DNA of 64,000 nt. Origin: Epithemia pelagica. Lineage: Eukaryota > Bacillariophyta > Bacillariophyceae > Surirellales > Surirellaceae. Positions 1 through 10,313 of the stretch are shown piece after piece. The stretch spans positions 2,356,001-2,420,000 of the forward strand of contig OX337230.1 of assembly GCA_946965045.2 (NCBI GenBank), given 5' to 3'. Below the pieces are notes generated by a model. That model saw only the letters and a program-made list of their open reading frames with translations. It searched no databases and was not told the origin of the DNA. The first letter of the stretch is position 1; each line of letters starts with the position of its first letter. A program made the position numbers and the translations under genes.

Positions 1-368
1 GGAACAAACCTGTCATGACCGGACAGGTGGGTGTCCGCTGCAAGCATTGTAAACATCTTCCAGTGCTCCAACGTCAGAAAGGGTCAACCTATTTCCCGAA
101 TTCCTTAATGGGAATCTATCAGGCTGCACAGAACATGAACACGGTGCACATGCAGTGTGGACTGTGTACGGAAATGCCGGATGAAGTGAAGTGTCAGCTC
201 ATCTATAGCATGTGCAACACCAAGGTTCACCAGTCTGGAGCTGGCCGTCATTATTGGGCGCGTTCTGCCAAGAAATAAGGTTTGGTCGATACGGATAAGG
301 ATGGTATACGCTTCATTCGCAATTTGCCACAAACAGCAAAGGTGGTGGAGACTCCCCCGCCGTCCTAA
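1..368 (+). pseudogene. 3' end of a diatom-type Cys/His module gene, broken by an in-frame TAA
   Basis: The reading frame is open from the left window edge, so this is the end of a gene that starts outside. The peptide has the pattern of a module I recall from many predicted diatom proteins: GVRCKHC...LP, then YFP..L.GIYQAAQNM, then C..C.EMP, ending in GAGRHYWA. A TAA at 276-278 stops it after 'SAKK'. The same frame then continues for 29 codons (GLVDTDKDGIRFIRNLP...) to a TAA at 366-368, and the family pattern normally runs on through such a segment, so the first TAA looks like a point nonsense change. The CxxC spacing suggests metal binding, but the function is unknown. Gene start and full length cannot be seen. 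Confidence 0.5.
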
Positions 369-760
369 CAACGTCAGGAAGATTTTCTTTTCATTCCTTT
401 GGGTTTTTCGCTGCTTCCAGGTTGTTTTGACAAATACAGGTGTCATCGTAGTCATCTATATTCACTCTTCTATCTATGACTACTCCTCTATAGTCCACCT
501 AACATTTGGAGTTGGACAGGGTCGTTTCTATTTTGGTTCATGGTAGACTGGAACCATCATGGTTTTGGTCGATGCATACCAGGAACCAGGACAGACGACC
601 GTCCCAGTCCCTTCGCTACGAGTAGGGTACTCGTAGTCCAGCTAGGCTCCAGACTCCAGACTCCAGACCCCCACGAACAGCTGAAACGGTTTGTTCTGTG
701 TCGAGTTCTCGCCACCACATACCACATCCCACAAACCGCCTCTCAATCTCACGCACTGTT
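369..760. other. Intergenic stretch, no gene recognised
   Basis: Only short overlapping frames on both strands, none with a recognisable motif. It lies between the broken gene at the left edge and the left terminal repeat of the element at 761-2160. Confidence 0.5.
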
Positions 761-846
761 CCCTCGGTATCAGTGTCCACTGCTTAGCTGTTTTTTGTCT
801 GTGCCACCTTCATAGGTTCCCAGGTGGACACAGACAGAAAATTTCC
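761..846 (+). repeat. Left terminal inverted repeat of the 1.4-kb element
   Basis: Matches the reverse complement of 2075-2160 with about three mismatches over the first ~85 bases. Confidence 0.7.
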
Positions 847-2074
847 TTTTTGACGCAAATGGAAATGACTAAATTGCAAATTGGCACGCATACCCAGCTG
901 GAGTTTTCGCAGTTCATGAAGCTGACGCATGCCCAGCAAGCGGCCCTGCGTGTATGACGGTTACAGAATGCGCCATCCAAATTCCAAATCCCCCATAAAA
1001 TCACACAAAGGCCATCACCCACAATGGCATGGCATGAGTTGTCGCCTTTCATGCAGTTGAGGTAAGTTTGAACGTACAAAAATGTCTCCATGACAACATC
1101 AGCTTTTGAACTGTCATTCTAACTTCTCCCTCACACTTGTATTCGTTTTTCTCTTCTGATATTCAACATTCGACAACTGTCTCTCTCTCTGTCCACTTCA
1201 TTGAGAGTGAATGTTTGTGCCTATGGAATGTCAATTCTCCATTCGAGCCTCGGCTTAAAATTGGAGACCACATAGAGCTTCTTTCTTTGTATACTACTCC
1301 TAGGAGTTTCTATCAGAAGTTTATTTCCTATCTTATTGATTTTGTAAGATCGTGCGTGTTATTGCCGTGCTTTCAACCACCATGACACTCTGGTGAAGGT
1401 TTGGGGCCATCTTGAAGCAACTGATCGACTCTGTGATCTACGAAGACTAGTTTGAGTAGGCCTAGTGGCAACAAGCTGCCTTAGTTTGTTGTCATCTCTA
1501 GGTCTATGTACTTGAGTATCCGACACACAAAGAAAGGTTCTTGATCTGTGATTGACATGGTGATGGACTAAGCGAAGCACAATGATGAGAGTAAAAATCC
1601 ATGCTACAACGATAAGAACACAACCAACATTCAAGGAGCACTACGATTAGAGCAAGGAAAAGTTGTGGCAAACGGCCTACAATGACTTGTCCTCCGTTTG
1701 ATTGCGACAAAATCAAAGGAGCACCAACCATCAGCATTAACAGGGACAAAGATTAATGAGATAACGTGTGAGAAAACTACGCAGGACATGAAAGAAGCTA
1801 AGAGACAAACAACAAGCAACAAGAGAGAAAAACCAACCAAAATACTGCTTCAGGTCGCAAGGCTTCATAAAGAGCTCGCTTCATGGTCAATGTCAAATGT
1901 CGATGCTTTTGACACCGCGTGAGATTTTTGTGACGAGACGAGAGTCGTGTGAAAGGATTCCAAATTTGAATCGTGGTCACGGTCACAGGAAGATGCTAAC
2001 CGCCAACTGTCACTTGCACGCCGGCATTTCCACCAGGACGAGGAACTATATTGGTGAAAAGGACAGACGAAAAG

Positions 2075-2160
2075 TGAAATTTTCTGTCTGTGTCCACTTG
2101 GGAACCTATGAAGGTGGCCCAGACAAAAAATAGCTAAGCAGTGGACACTGATACCGAGGG
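2075..2160 (-). repeat. Right terminal inverted repeat of the 1.4-kb element
   Basis: Reverse complement of the left repeat at 761-846. Confidence 0.7.
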
Positions 2161-2684
2161 ATTGTACGAGGACGAATTCATATTCATGAGGATTATTATT
2201 TTTTATTAATGTATTCGTCGCCTCCTGTTCCCTGTTCGCCTTGGTGTGTTGTGTGTTTGGCTCAACCCGAACTCCAGCCAGTTGAAGTTGACGCCAAAAA
2301 AAGCTGCAGAAAGCAGAAAGGCCAGACAGATCGGACTTCTATCAGTCATATGCGATCAAGGTGCGTGTCCTTTAATGACATTTCACAACCGCGATACTTC
2401 CGCGACTAGATTCGCCGGAATGAGTTGTCGTGCGGTGTGATCGCGGTTACACCGTCTGAATTCTTGAGCGGTACTTGTTGTATAAGGAAAAGATGTATTT
2501 CAATTAAAGTGAACCTGGAGGACGTACGACACCATGTTGTCTGACGTGTTCCAACGACATCTGTCGAGTGTGGTGTTTTGGGTGGGGAATCTTTGATGTC
2601 ACCAAGAAGATCGTGAGGTACACGGCGCCGTCATTCCCTCCGAGAAAAGCAAATATCGTACAACACACAACGCAATTGAGAACC
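2161..2684. other. 5' flank of the NmrA-like gene
   Basis: No gene recognised. The frame of the downstream gene is open back to 2568, but it has no ATG before 2685. The stretch probably holds the promoter and 5' UTR of that gene. Confidence 0.4.
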
Positions 2685-3662
2685 ATGACGAAGAGACTCT
2701 GCAACTTCCTTTCGTGGTGCCTTTTGGCTGCCTTTTCTAGCTCTTGCGTTGCGCTGAGCATTGCTCCCCCTCCTATGAAAGTTTTGGTGACGGGCGCAAG
2801 TGGTAAGACAGGACGTCTCGTATTCGAAGCTCTGTTGGAAGATCCAAGCAAGTTCGAAGCTCGTGCCTTGGTCCGAAGCGTGAAGAGCGCCAAAGCTTTG
2901 AGGAAGCTTGTACCAGGAACAGGTTTGGATCAGATTGTAATATCAGATGTGACTCAGTTGGCTTCGAATGAAGACGACGTTCCATCTGGCATGGATGGCT
3001 GCGAAGCCATGATTATTTGTACCTCGGCCATGCCAGTCATCAACAAGATTTCCTTGGCCAAGGCATTCTTGACGGCGCCATTCAATATGATTCGTGGGAG
3101 GAAAGCCATGGACTTTCGTTCACTGAAGTTTGGATGGAAGGGACGTCAATGTCCCGAAAAAGTTGACTTTGAAGGGCAAAAGGCGCAAGCGGATCTTGCA
3201 AAGAAAATGGGCATGAAACACGTTGTCGTGGTTGGATCCATGGGTGGAACCGACCCGTCAAACTTTCTCAATCAAATTGGAAAAAATAAGGACGGATCAG
3301 GAGACGGGGACATTTTGCTGTGGAAGCGCAAAGCAGAAAAATACCTGGTAGAATCCGGCCTGGACTATACCATTCTTCATCCTGGGGGTCTTGTCGATGA
3401 CCCGGCTGGTGACAAGAAATTTCTCATTGACGTTGATGACAAACTGTTGGATCGTCAACAGCGATCTATCTGTCGAGGAGACGTCGCAAGTCTCGCTGTG
3501 GCGTCGTTGACAGTTGGCAAGGGGCGAAAAGTCGCCTTGGATGTCATTACGGCGGATCGAACGAGCGAAGAGGCCCCTGACAGTACGGCCGTTGAAGGAC
3601 CTACGGCTGAAGAAGCATTGGAGAAATTTCTGGCAAAAGAAAGGGTTTATCAATATTCCTGA
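2685..3662 (+). CDS. NAD(P)-binding atypical SDR (NmrA-like), secretory or plastid-type N-terminus
   Basis: 325-aa protein. Residues 1-25 form a signal-peptide-like segment (MTKRLCNFL...CVALS). A Rossmann fold starts at residue 31 with MKVLVTGASGKTGR (GxxGxxG nucleotide loop at 37-43). Later segments, VVVGSMGG, WKRKAEKYL, ILHPGGLVDD and CRGDVASLAV, follow the pattern of the Arabidopsis At5g02240/At2g37660 NAD(P)-binding proteins, an atypical short-chain dehydrogenase group of uncertain substrate. The ATG at 2685 was chosen because it yields the hydrophobic leader; upstream in-frame codons reach only a GTG. Met31 would give a leaderless cytosolic form. Targeting is inference: the leader lacks a clear aromatic +1 residue of the plastid type. 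The gene is convergent with the NAA60-like gene. Confidence 0.85.
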   Translation: MTKRLCNFLSWCLLAAFSSSCVALSIAPPPMKVLVTGASGKTGRLVFEALLEDPSKFEARALVRSVKSAKALRKLVPGTGLDQIVISDVTQLASNEDDVPSGMDGCEAMIICTSAMPVINKISLAKAFLTAPFNMIRGRKAMDFRSLKFGWKGRQCPEKVDFEGQKAQADLAKKMGMKHVVVVGSMGGTDPSNFLNQIGKNKDGSGDGDILLWKRKAEKYLVESGLDYTILHPGGLVDDPAGDKKFLIDVDDKLLDRQQRSICRGDVASLAVASLTVGKGRKVALDVITADRTSEEAPDSTAVEGPTAEEALEKFLAKERVYQYS

Positions 3663-3987
3663 TTGGGGAGCTCTGTCCTTTTCTCAGTTTCTACCATTTG
3701 ACAACATTGTATATTGTGTTTAGCCGTAACAGTAAAATTGTTCCAGATCCAAACTGGCCAAAACACCCTTTCAAACAACAATTGCGGGGTGAATGTTGAA
3801 TCAACCCAAGGAAAATCATCATGATGTTCCATAAAATAACGAACAACACCTTTACATAGCAGCAGAAGTACTTCCTTGCTGTACCTAACTCGACGACTTC
3901 ACCAACATGTCTCCAAGCACAATGTACGACTAGTTCCGGATCTATCCCAGTGCCTGCATGGATCATCATACTTGCTTTCACCTTTCC
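3663..3987. other. 3' spacer between convergent genes
   Basis: Holds the 3' UTRs of the NmrA-like gene (+) and the NAA60-like gene (-). No gene or motif recognised. Confidence 0.5.
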
Positions 3988-5421
3988 TCAAAAGCCAGGG
4001 TCACCCGAAGCCGGAGTAGCCTCTGTGCCGAGAAGAAACGTGTGCGGAATATGTGCAAAGTTTAAAACCTGTCGGACAAGAGAGTATAAATACCTGGTGA
4101 AAACTCGGTAGATGGCCCGATGACCGCGATTGCCATGATAATATTTGGCGTACAAGAAACAGGGATACTTTTCCCCGTCAATATCGTAGTAATCAGGGAT
4201 TTCCTGAACTCGGTAAAAGCCCAACTTTTCATACAATCGAATGGCTCCTTGATTGTGGGTAATGACATGGAGATACAAGGCACCACAACGGGGATCTTGC
4301 TCTACCTGATCCATACATTGTTGGACCAAATGAGAACCCAGCCCGGCCATGCGATATTCCGACGCGGTACCCAATGTCATTATGTAAAAGAGTTTGCCAT
4401 GTCTCTGCGGATTGGAAATGAGTAGATTTTGCACCAGATCTGGCAAGCGAGTCAAGGGCATGAAAGAACCAACCACACAGCCTGCAATGACTTCTTGGTC
4501 TTCACCTCCTTGGTCTTCGACATCAAATGATGCGCAAGGGAAAACATGCTCATGATTGTTCGTATCATCAACAAAAGATATTGGTTCAATGTCGATGTCA
4601 CCATTCAAGATTTGATTGTCCATGCTAGTTGGGTCTCCAGTGAAATCATTGGTGTGGTCATCCGTAATACCTAGCTCTTCATCCATTCCAAAAGTAGACG
4701 CATACAAATCACTTTTCCCTATGGGCTCCAGATCTGAGGCAGGAACATTTGAAGAAGGAGATATCAAAGTGCTGACAGGAATGTTCATGGACAAAGGTTG
4801 CGCACCATTGAGTTGCTCTGTTGTCCGAGTCTCTTTCCTGTGGATTGCCAAACATGTGAACAAGGTGTTCCCGGCCAAATGACCTCGTGCCAGATCATCG
4901 TAAAATTCACTTTGACTTCCAGTCATCAATGCACAAAGACAGGGGTACGTTGATTGGTACGGAACATCCAACAAAAGAACGCCACAAGAGGAGTCAGAAA
5001 GCTGTACTTTGTCCAAAGAACGATAGAGTCGCGAAAGAACGGAAAGGAACAACACTCACTATGTCACCGGAAACCATTCTTCATGCAACTGTTGGATTCG
5101 ATCACGATCACCCAATTGTATGGAGCGATACGTGAAATTGCTTGGGTCCAACAACCGTTGTTCTTTCCCCTGAGTTCTCGGTGTTTCATCGACGTAATTC
5201 TTCGTTCTGTCCAAAGAAGTTGCTGTCGTTGCGGCCATGTCCTGTGATAATGAGCGATCGATCTGGAAGGACAAAGAGAAAGTGGACAATGTTTCCTCTT
5301 CTTCTCTTCCTTCTTCACTTGCCGAAGGAGACAATGGTCTTGTTGCCAAAGTCGAAGACGAGGAAGAAGAGAACGACGTAGAGTGCAAAGTCTCCGTGGT
5401 ATTCGGTTGTGTTCTCTTCAT
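3988..5421 (-). CDS. NAA60: N-alpha-acetyltransferase 60 (NAA60/NatF) homologue, one intron
   Basis: Two exons, 5421-5060 and 4915-3988, joined to a 429-aa GNAT. The intron (5059-4916, 144 bp) is GTGAGT...AG, and the join completes the family block EEWFPVTYQSEFYDDL. NAA60 acetylates N-termini of membrane proteins facing the cytosol, on Golgi or plasma membrane. Visible features: the acetyl-CoA loop RMAGLG (about 309-314), HNQGAIRLYEKLGF (341-354), the IPDYYDIDGEKYPCFLYAKY block, and a C-terminal helix-rich tail (RVFTRYLYSLVRQVL) like the membrane-anchoring helices of human NAA60. Unusual: a Ser/Thr-rich N-terminal extension of ~90 residues and an acidic ~110-residue insert (about 150-262) inside the GNAT fold before VIAGCVVGSF. 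Start is the first ATG; an inner Met near residue 62 is possible. Confidence 0.88.
4916..5059 (-). other. Intron of the NAA60-like gene
   Basis: GTGAGT donor at 5059, AG acceptor at 4917-4916. Removing it restores a continuous NAA60 sequence, with the split codon giving Tyr (TA|T). Confidence 0.85.
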
Positions 5422-7048
5422 CCAGTCAATGACCTTGTTGGTTCACTGTAAGATATCGTTGTTCTTGCTTGTTATTGGCTCCTGGCCTCTTCTGATCACA
5501 TGCGCGTTCAACTTTCAACCCAGACAAAGACGATGAGGACGACCGAATCAGGAAAACACGGGCCAAGGACATTGACATCGACGCACCGCCCTTGCCTCTA
5601 TTATTTTGGCTCTGTTTGCGGTGATTTTCTGTTGGGGGTCTTCTTGTTTGGGGGTGACACGCACGTAAGTTGGGGGTGAAAACAGTTGGATAAGTTGGAT
5701 GTGATGGCCCGCCATCGCATATCGCAACATCTATTCCTATCTGCATGCCAATTTCCAATCTCGTTGCATTGTCTTTGTTCCGCAGTGAACAGCGAAGCGT
5801 GAATACATAGCTATAGCCGCTGCGTCCAACAAAAAGACCATCGTCGGGATTCGTTGTTCGTTATAAAAACTACCGGTAGCAGAGGCTGGGTTGTTAGCAC
5901 TAAGTTGTTAATCCAACCAATGGGCGTCACAGCGACGATCTGGATTAGAGAAACTGTAGAAATGAATGATTTCATGAGGCCATCGGTGGAAGAGACGTCC
6001 CCGTAGCCATTTGTACAGAGAGAAGAAACACCTATTCTTGCATCGGCAGTTACGTGTACTGTAACTCTTGCTTCCCATACAGTGTTCTCGCAAGGTCGTC
6101 TCGGTTCCTGTCTCGACAAGGAGCACTAACTTGCGATCTACTCCTATGAGTTATGAAAACCTGAAACTCAAAGCGCCTTGGTCCTTGGTCCGTCGGACTT
6201 CGGACATACTTTGAACATCATTTATCTGTATCTATTCGGTCGGCCAGAGAACGGAGACCTGAAAAAATGAGGACAGTTTTCTTTGCCAGGTTTGTCTGTG
6301 TCCGTGGCAAAGACCACCAGATTAAATCTCAGCGTTAGACAAGCATAGTTGTTTTAACTTCATTCTAATTAGGATGAATGTAGCTCTGGGATTTGCTACT
6401 GAGAGCGTGCCCGCGCGGGTCACTTCAGTTTCGGAAATTTGACCATCACGGAGTCGTACAACGGATACCCACTGATAGAAGGAACTCATGTGAGGGCTTA
6501 TCAGGAGTCCCGAACAGAAATTTGCAGCGGTCGCGCCGGGTGGCCCCATGGCCAATTTTGGCTTGGCCGCACCTGGCTCACCAAATTTTCGTCCAGACGA
6601 GAGGCAGTGAATAGGAATAGTGAGGACATGCACATGCAAATAGATCTGCGGTGTTTGCAGGGTCTCGCCTAGGTAGCCCCGTTCATGGCAATTCTCTGGG
6701 GGATAACCGACCAAGGCTTCTTCTCGATATCAATTGCTGCCACCCGCACACCTTTTTCGCAAATTGAATCGACCAGTTCAGTTGAGGTTTTGCTGTATTG
6801 CGACAACCAAGAGTCAAAGGCAGCTCCGTTATTCTTTTGGTCTGGTGAGCGGAAAGATCCAGTGTTGTGGAGAGGAAACCCCGGATCGGCGCTAAAAATT
6901 CCCTTGTTCGAAACAACAATATTCATTTCATTGATCTCGTGGAGAATTTCTTCACGAAAGGACAACGAGAGAATATTTCGGCTTGTGCTTCGATGGCCAA
7001 AGATCTTTGTGACACTCGCTGATAAGTTTATCTGGATCTCTCAGTAGA
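5422..7048. other. 1.6-kb stretch between divergent genes, no gene recognised
   Basis: Contains only short overlapping frames on both strands. A minus frame at 6669-6965 and a plus frame at 6685-7047 cover each other and neither shows a known motif. The stretch should hold the promoters of the NAA60-like gene (-) and the BTB-like gene (+). Confidence 0.4.
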
Positions 7049-9271
7049 ATGCAATCATCTCCGTCCTTGAGTCGGAGCAGTATGGACATGGGGACGAGCA
7101 ATCGCTCGGGATCCACTTCGAGCTTGAAGCATTTGACAGTGAAAATTGTCAGAAACGGTCAGCCAAGCGCTTCGTTTGATGTTTCAATGACGGATCTTAG
7201 ACAGAGAGAGGATGAAATGAAGCAGACTGCCCACAAATTCAAAATACCGATATCTCGGTGGAAAGCCAGCAAATTGTATCAGGCTTCAAAACGGAGCAGC
7301 AACGGAATTGTACAGATCGATCCAGAGAAGGACATTATGCTTCAAAACTATTCCGTTAAAATGGAATGGCACCCATGGCTTACGGTACTGTTTGAAGAGT
7401 TTTTCCGAACCGGGCAACTTCGTGTTCCGGACGAGTGCAAAGGAAGCGACTTGTTGCTAGCTTTGGAGTATTTTGGCATCTTGTACGCTCCTGGCCAGTT
7501 GGTCTTTGCTTCTTTTTTGGTGTATCAACGAGTTCGATGTTGGTCGGATTATCTTTCACATCGAACAGCCTTGGGGGACTGGGTTGCGGGAAGAATTCAG
7601 GAAACACAGGCAGCTGTATCCGAACCAGGAGAACTGAATGGAGAAGTACTGTTTTTTGCCACCATGCTGAACAAAGATGAGCGGGCCACAGCAGGGGATC
7701 TCCACATACCAGGGTTGGGATACGACGCAGACAACGATGCTGCCTCTTTTTCCCTAATTTATCGCTTGTTCAATACAAGCAACGATAACCACGTCGCGAA
7801 AAGTCTGCAGGATGATTTTTGTGTGTACCTTCAAAGTTTATTCGTGGACGAAATCCGAGCAACATTTGCAGTGAAGATGATTGAAATATCGTCCAACAGG
7901 GCCACAAATCGGTCGCTTCGAGCTATTCTAAAGATAGAATTCGTGTCCTCTCCTGACTTGGATGGGGACCGCTCGGGACATTCCTGGAATGAACAAGAGG
8001 AAAGCACCTTGCAATCCACACAACGCAACATAAGAAAGCGTGACGAAGGAAGTCCCTCGCAAAGGAAAGTGTTCACGTCAAAGAGTGAAAGCAGCCCAGA
8101 CGAAGTTACCAACGACATCTACGACTGCGGAAAATCTGAGAAGAAGGACCCGCTTATGATCTTGCCTCCTAATTTACCGAAACACCCCAGCCCTCGAGGA
8201 CCCGATATGGATGAACGAGACGATTTCTACAAGGCAGCAACAAGAAAGAAGCCTTACTCCGGGAGACCTCCAGAAATGGATCTGAGCACCCCTTTGTTCG
8301 GTCCCACGCGTCCTCGAAGTGTGAATCCTGCCTTCGCTACTGGGGCAAGTGGATGGAATGCCCCATTTGACATTGTGGATCCCGAAAGACTGGAAAGCCA
8401 AACAGTGACAAGTGCGTTGACTGGGCCACATTTTCCTTCAGACGATTCCCATACGATAGACACCGCTGTCGTTCGGGCAGAAGCCTTGAGACATGACTGG
8501 GTACAAGGAAATCTATTGACACGCGACATCAGTAAGCAAATGCGCGAACTTCTTGAAGTTCCCGAGACAGATGAAGCAGACACTCAAGAAGGACTTGTTG
8601 GTTCGACAAGTGAAAAGCTTATTGAGCCACGGCAAGTCCTTAACTTCAATTACGCGGCATGTCAAACATGGGATTGGATCAGTACCGTCTGTCAGGGAAG
8701 TCCTTCTGCATGGGAGGACGGATCAGTTGGATATGAAGTTCCCTCCTCTAGTGTGTTGTCGAAACCAACTAAAGATGAAGATCAAAAGTTCCCATTGGAA
8801 GCAATTCCTGACACTCCCAAGCCATTGCCCCCTAATTTCCAGAGATCCAGAACTCAACCACATGCACTCGTGTCTCCAACAGCGTTAAGTGTCCAAAAAT
8901 CAAGAACCCAACCTCTTTCCATGAAGCTTGATAGACCCATGAAAGATTCTCCGCTAATACTTGAAGGTACACACAAGAACCGGATGCTAGTAAAGGAGCG
9001 TTTGAAAAAGATTGAGAAATATGACTGGAAGGTGGAGCCAAAACGCCGAGAACCAATGCCTGCAATGGAAGAAGAAGAAGATGTTGAGGAAAAAGAGGAG
9101 AAAGTAAGTCCCTCAAGACCCGAGGTATCCTTTGATACATCGCTCCAAATAGTCTCGACCAAAAGCGATGTTTTCGATTCCACACTCAAAGTGGGAAAAG
9201 AGAGCAGTCGCGTTTGCCTGGGGGCATTGTTCTGTCGACGAAAAGTTCCAGGGGATGCCGATAACGAATGA
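7049..9271 (+). CDS. BTB/POZ-like (T1-like) domain protein, diatom type
   Basis: 740-aa protein. Residues ~85-170 follow a BTB/K+-channel-tetramerisation-like pattern: a strand (NGIVQIDPEKDIML), then FEEFFRTGQLRVPDE, then LLLALEYFGILYAPGQLVF. Similar domains recur in diatom protein sets; BTB folds mediate dimerisation and often serve as Cullin-3 adaptors, but no partner is visible here. The rest (residues ~270-740) is low-complexity and probably disordered, rich in Ser, Pro, Lys and Glu, with an acidic run EEEEDVEEKEEK near residue 675. Start is the first ATG of the frame. The gene is convergent with the gene at 9579-10313. Confidence 0.6.
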   Translation: MQSSPSLSRSSMDMGTSNRSGSTSSLKHLTVKIVRNGQPSASFDVSMTDLRQREDEMKQTAHKFKIPISRWKASKLYQASKRSSNGIVQIDPEKDIMLQNYSVKMEWHPWLTVLFEEFFRTGQLRVPDECKGSDLLLALEYFGILYAPGQLVFASFLVYQRVRCWSDYLSHRTALGDWVAGRIQETQAAVSEPGELNGEVLFFATMLNKDERATAGDLHIPGLGYDADNDAASFSLIYRLFNTSNDNHVAKSLQDDFCVYLQSLFVDEIRATFAVKMIEISSNRATNRSLRAILKIEFVSSPDLDGDRSGHSWNEQEESTLQSTQRNIRKRDEGSPSQRKVFTSKSESSPDEVTNDIYDCGKSEKKDPLMILPPNLPKHPSPRGPDMDERDDFYKAATRKKPYSGRPPEMDLSTPLFGPTRPRSVNPAFATGASGWNAPFDIVDPERLESQTVTSALTGPHFPSDDSHTIDTAVVRAEALRHDWVQGNLLTRDISKQMRELLEVPETDEADTQEGLVGSTSEKLIEPRQVLNFNYAACQTWDWISTVCQGSPSAWEDGSVGYEVPSSSVLSKPTKDEDQKFPLEAIPDTPKPLPPNFQRSRTQPHALVSPTALSVQKSRTQPLSMKLDRPMKDSPLILEGTHKNRMLVKERLKKIEKYDWKVEPKRREPMPAMEEEEDVEEKEEKVSPSRPEVSFDTSLQIVSTKSDVFDSTLKVGKESSRVCLGALFCRRKVPGDADNE

Positions 9272-9578
9272 TTTCACCTTGTACCTATCCCAAGCATCAT
9301 ACCCGTAAAAGCCGTGTATTCTTTCCCGTTTCTTTGTATTGTTATACTACCGGCAAGTACGCAACAATTGGGGAAAAGGACAATGGGGAACAGTTTCGAG
9401 TCCACTTGTAGTCACATGTCGCAATCATTATCAAGTATAGGGTTCTCTATGTATAGATCATATATCTCAAATCTCTAACGAACGTACTAGTAAGTGTGTT
9501 TCGCTGAACTAATCAACAAGTTTCCCCTCAAGTATTACAAAAATCAGTCGTAGCAGTAGCAGTTGTATACAAGGTTCG
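9272..9578. other. 3' spacer between convergent genes
   Basis: 307 bp separating the stop codons of the BTB-like gene (+) and the diatom-specific gene (-). Nothing recognised. Confidence 0.5.
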
Positions 9579-10313
9579 TCATTGCTTGTCAAACTTGGAC
9601 AAGGCTTGTGCCTTTTCGAGCGCAAACAAGCGGTTCGGACGGGTGATGGGTTCCATGTTACGGTGGATCAAGACGGGCCTGAATTGACAAGGAAGACTTG
9701 CAGCCTCACGTTGAACTTCCAATAGCCGTCGAAGCAGGACCTTACGTCGCCGGAATCTATCCTCGCACAGGGCATCCACAATCAAATGTTCCAAGCCAAG
9801 TCGGCTGTTCGAGTTTGAGATGGATCGCTCGAGGTCCTGGCGATCTTTTGGACTGAGATCCGAAACTGTTCTTGTGGTAGAGGAAAGGTCCATTTCAGAA
9901 ATTTCAGCGTTGCAACAGGTATGAAACACTGTGTACATTACTCTTTGGTAGCTGCAGTTCGCCTCGGATTGATTTTGAGTAATCTGTTTGACAGTTGTCG
10001 CGACAGAGGCTTTGAACTGAAGATAATCTTGGACATCATACCAACAAGTACGCTTATGACGCGCATTAGCAGCAGACTTGTGGTACTTGTTTTGACTTTC
10101 GTCAAAGACAACTGTCTTGGTGGTCTTGTTATTGCCTTTGGATGGGCGGGGAGATCCGGGTAAGGAGGAACATTCGGAAGAGCCGCTAGCTGTTCGGTCG
10201 GTGCGCATGGTAGCATCGTCTGAATCATTAACGGAACATTCCAAATCAACACAAGAAAGCTCTTCCTGTTGCTCCTTTCTCAAACCTTTGGATTTCTTGA
10301 TTGACCAACGCAT
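9579..10313 (-). CDS. Diatom-specific conserved protein, function unknown
   Basis: 244-aa protein starting MRWSIKKSKG at the ATG at 10313; the frame extends upstream only to a TTG. It shows a pattern I recall from several diatom proteins of unknown function: VVFDESQNKYHK, then CWYDVQDYLQFKA about ten residues later, and downstream a helical part (SRLGLEHLIVDALCEDRFRRRKVLLRRLLEVQ). There are no membrane segments or catalytic motifs. The N-terminal third is Ser/Thr/Lys-rich and probably disordered. The assignment rests on family memory only. Confidence 0.65.
   Translation of the reverse strand: MRWSIKKSKGLRKEQQEELSCVDLECSVNDSDDATMRTDRTASGSSECSSLPGSPRPSKGNNKTTKTVVFDESQNKYHKSAANARHKRTCWYDVQDYLQFKASVATTVKQITQNQSEANCSYQRVMYTVFHTCCNAEISEMDLSSTTRTVSDLSPKDRQDLERSISNSNSRLGLEHLIVDALCEDRFRRRKVLLRRLLEVQREAASLPCQFRPVLIHRNMEPITRPNRLFALEKAQALSKFDKQ

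Larger units (their letters stand above)
761..2160. mobile_element. 1.4-kb element with ~85-bp terminal inverted repeats, non-autonomous
   Basis: The first ~85 bases (761-846) are the near-perfect reverse complement of the last ~85 (2075-2160). Both ends start CCCTCGGTATCAGTGTCCAC and include GTCTGTG/GGCCACCTTCATAGG, with about three mismatches before the similarity fades. The ~1.2-kb interior has no credible coding frame. This is the structure of a non-autonomous DNA transposon or foldback element. No convincing target-site duplication is visible at 756-760 versus 2161-2165, so superfamily and exact ends stay open. Confidence 0.6.

Noticed and set aside
6669-7047. Overlapping open frames on both strands upstream of the BTB-like gene
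   Set aside because: Each covers the other, neither has a family motif, and the minus frame starts only at a TTG. Treated as non-coding.
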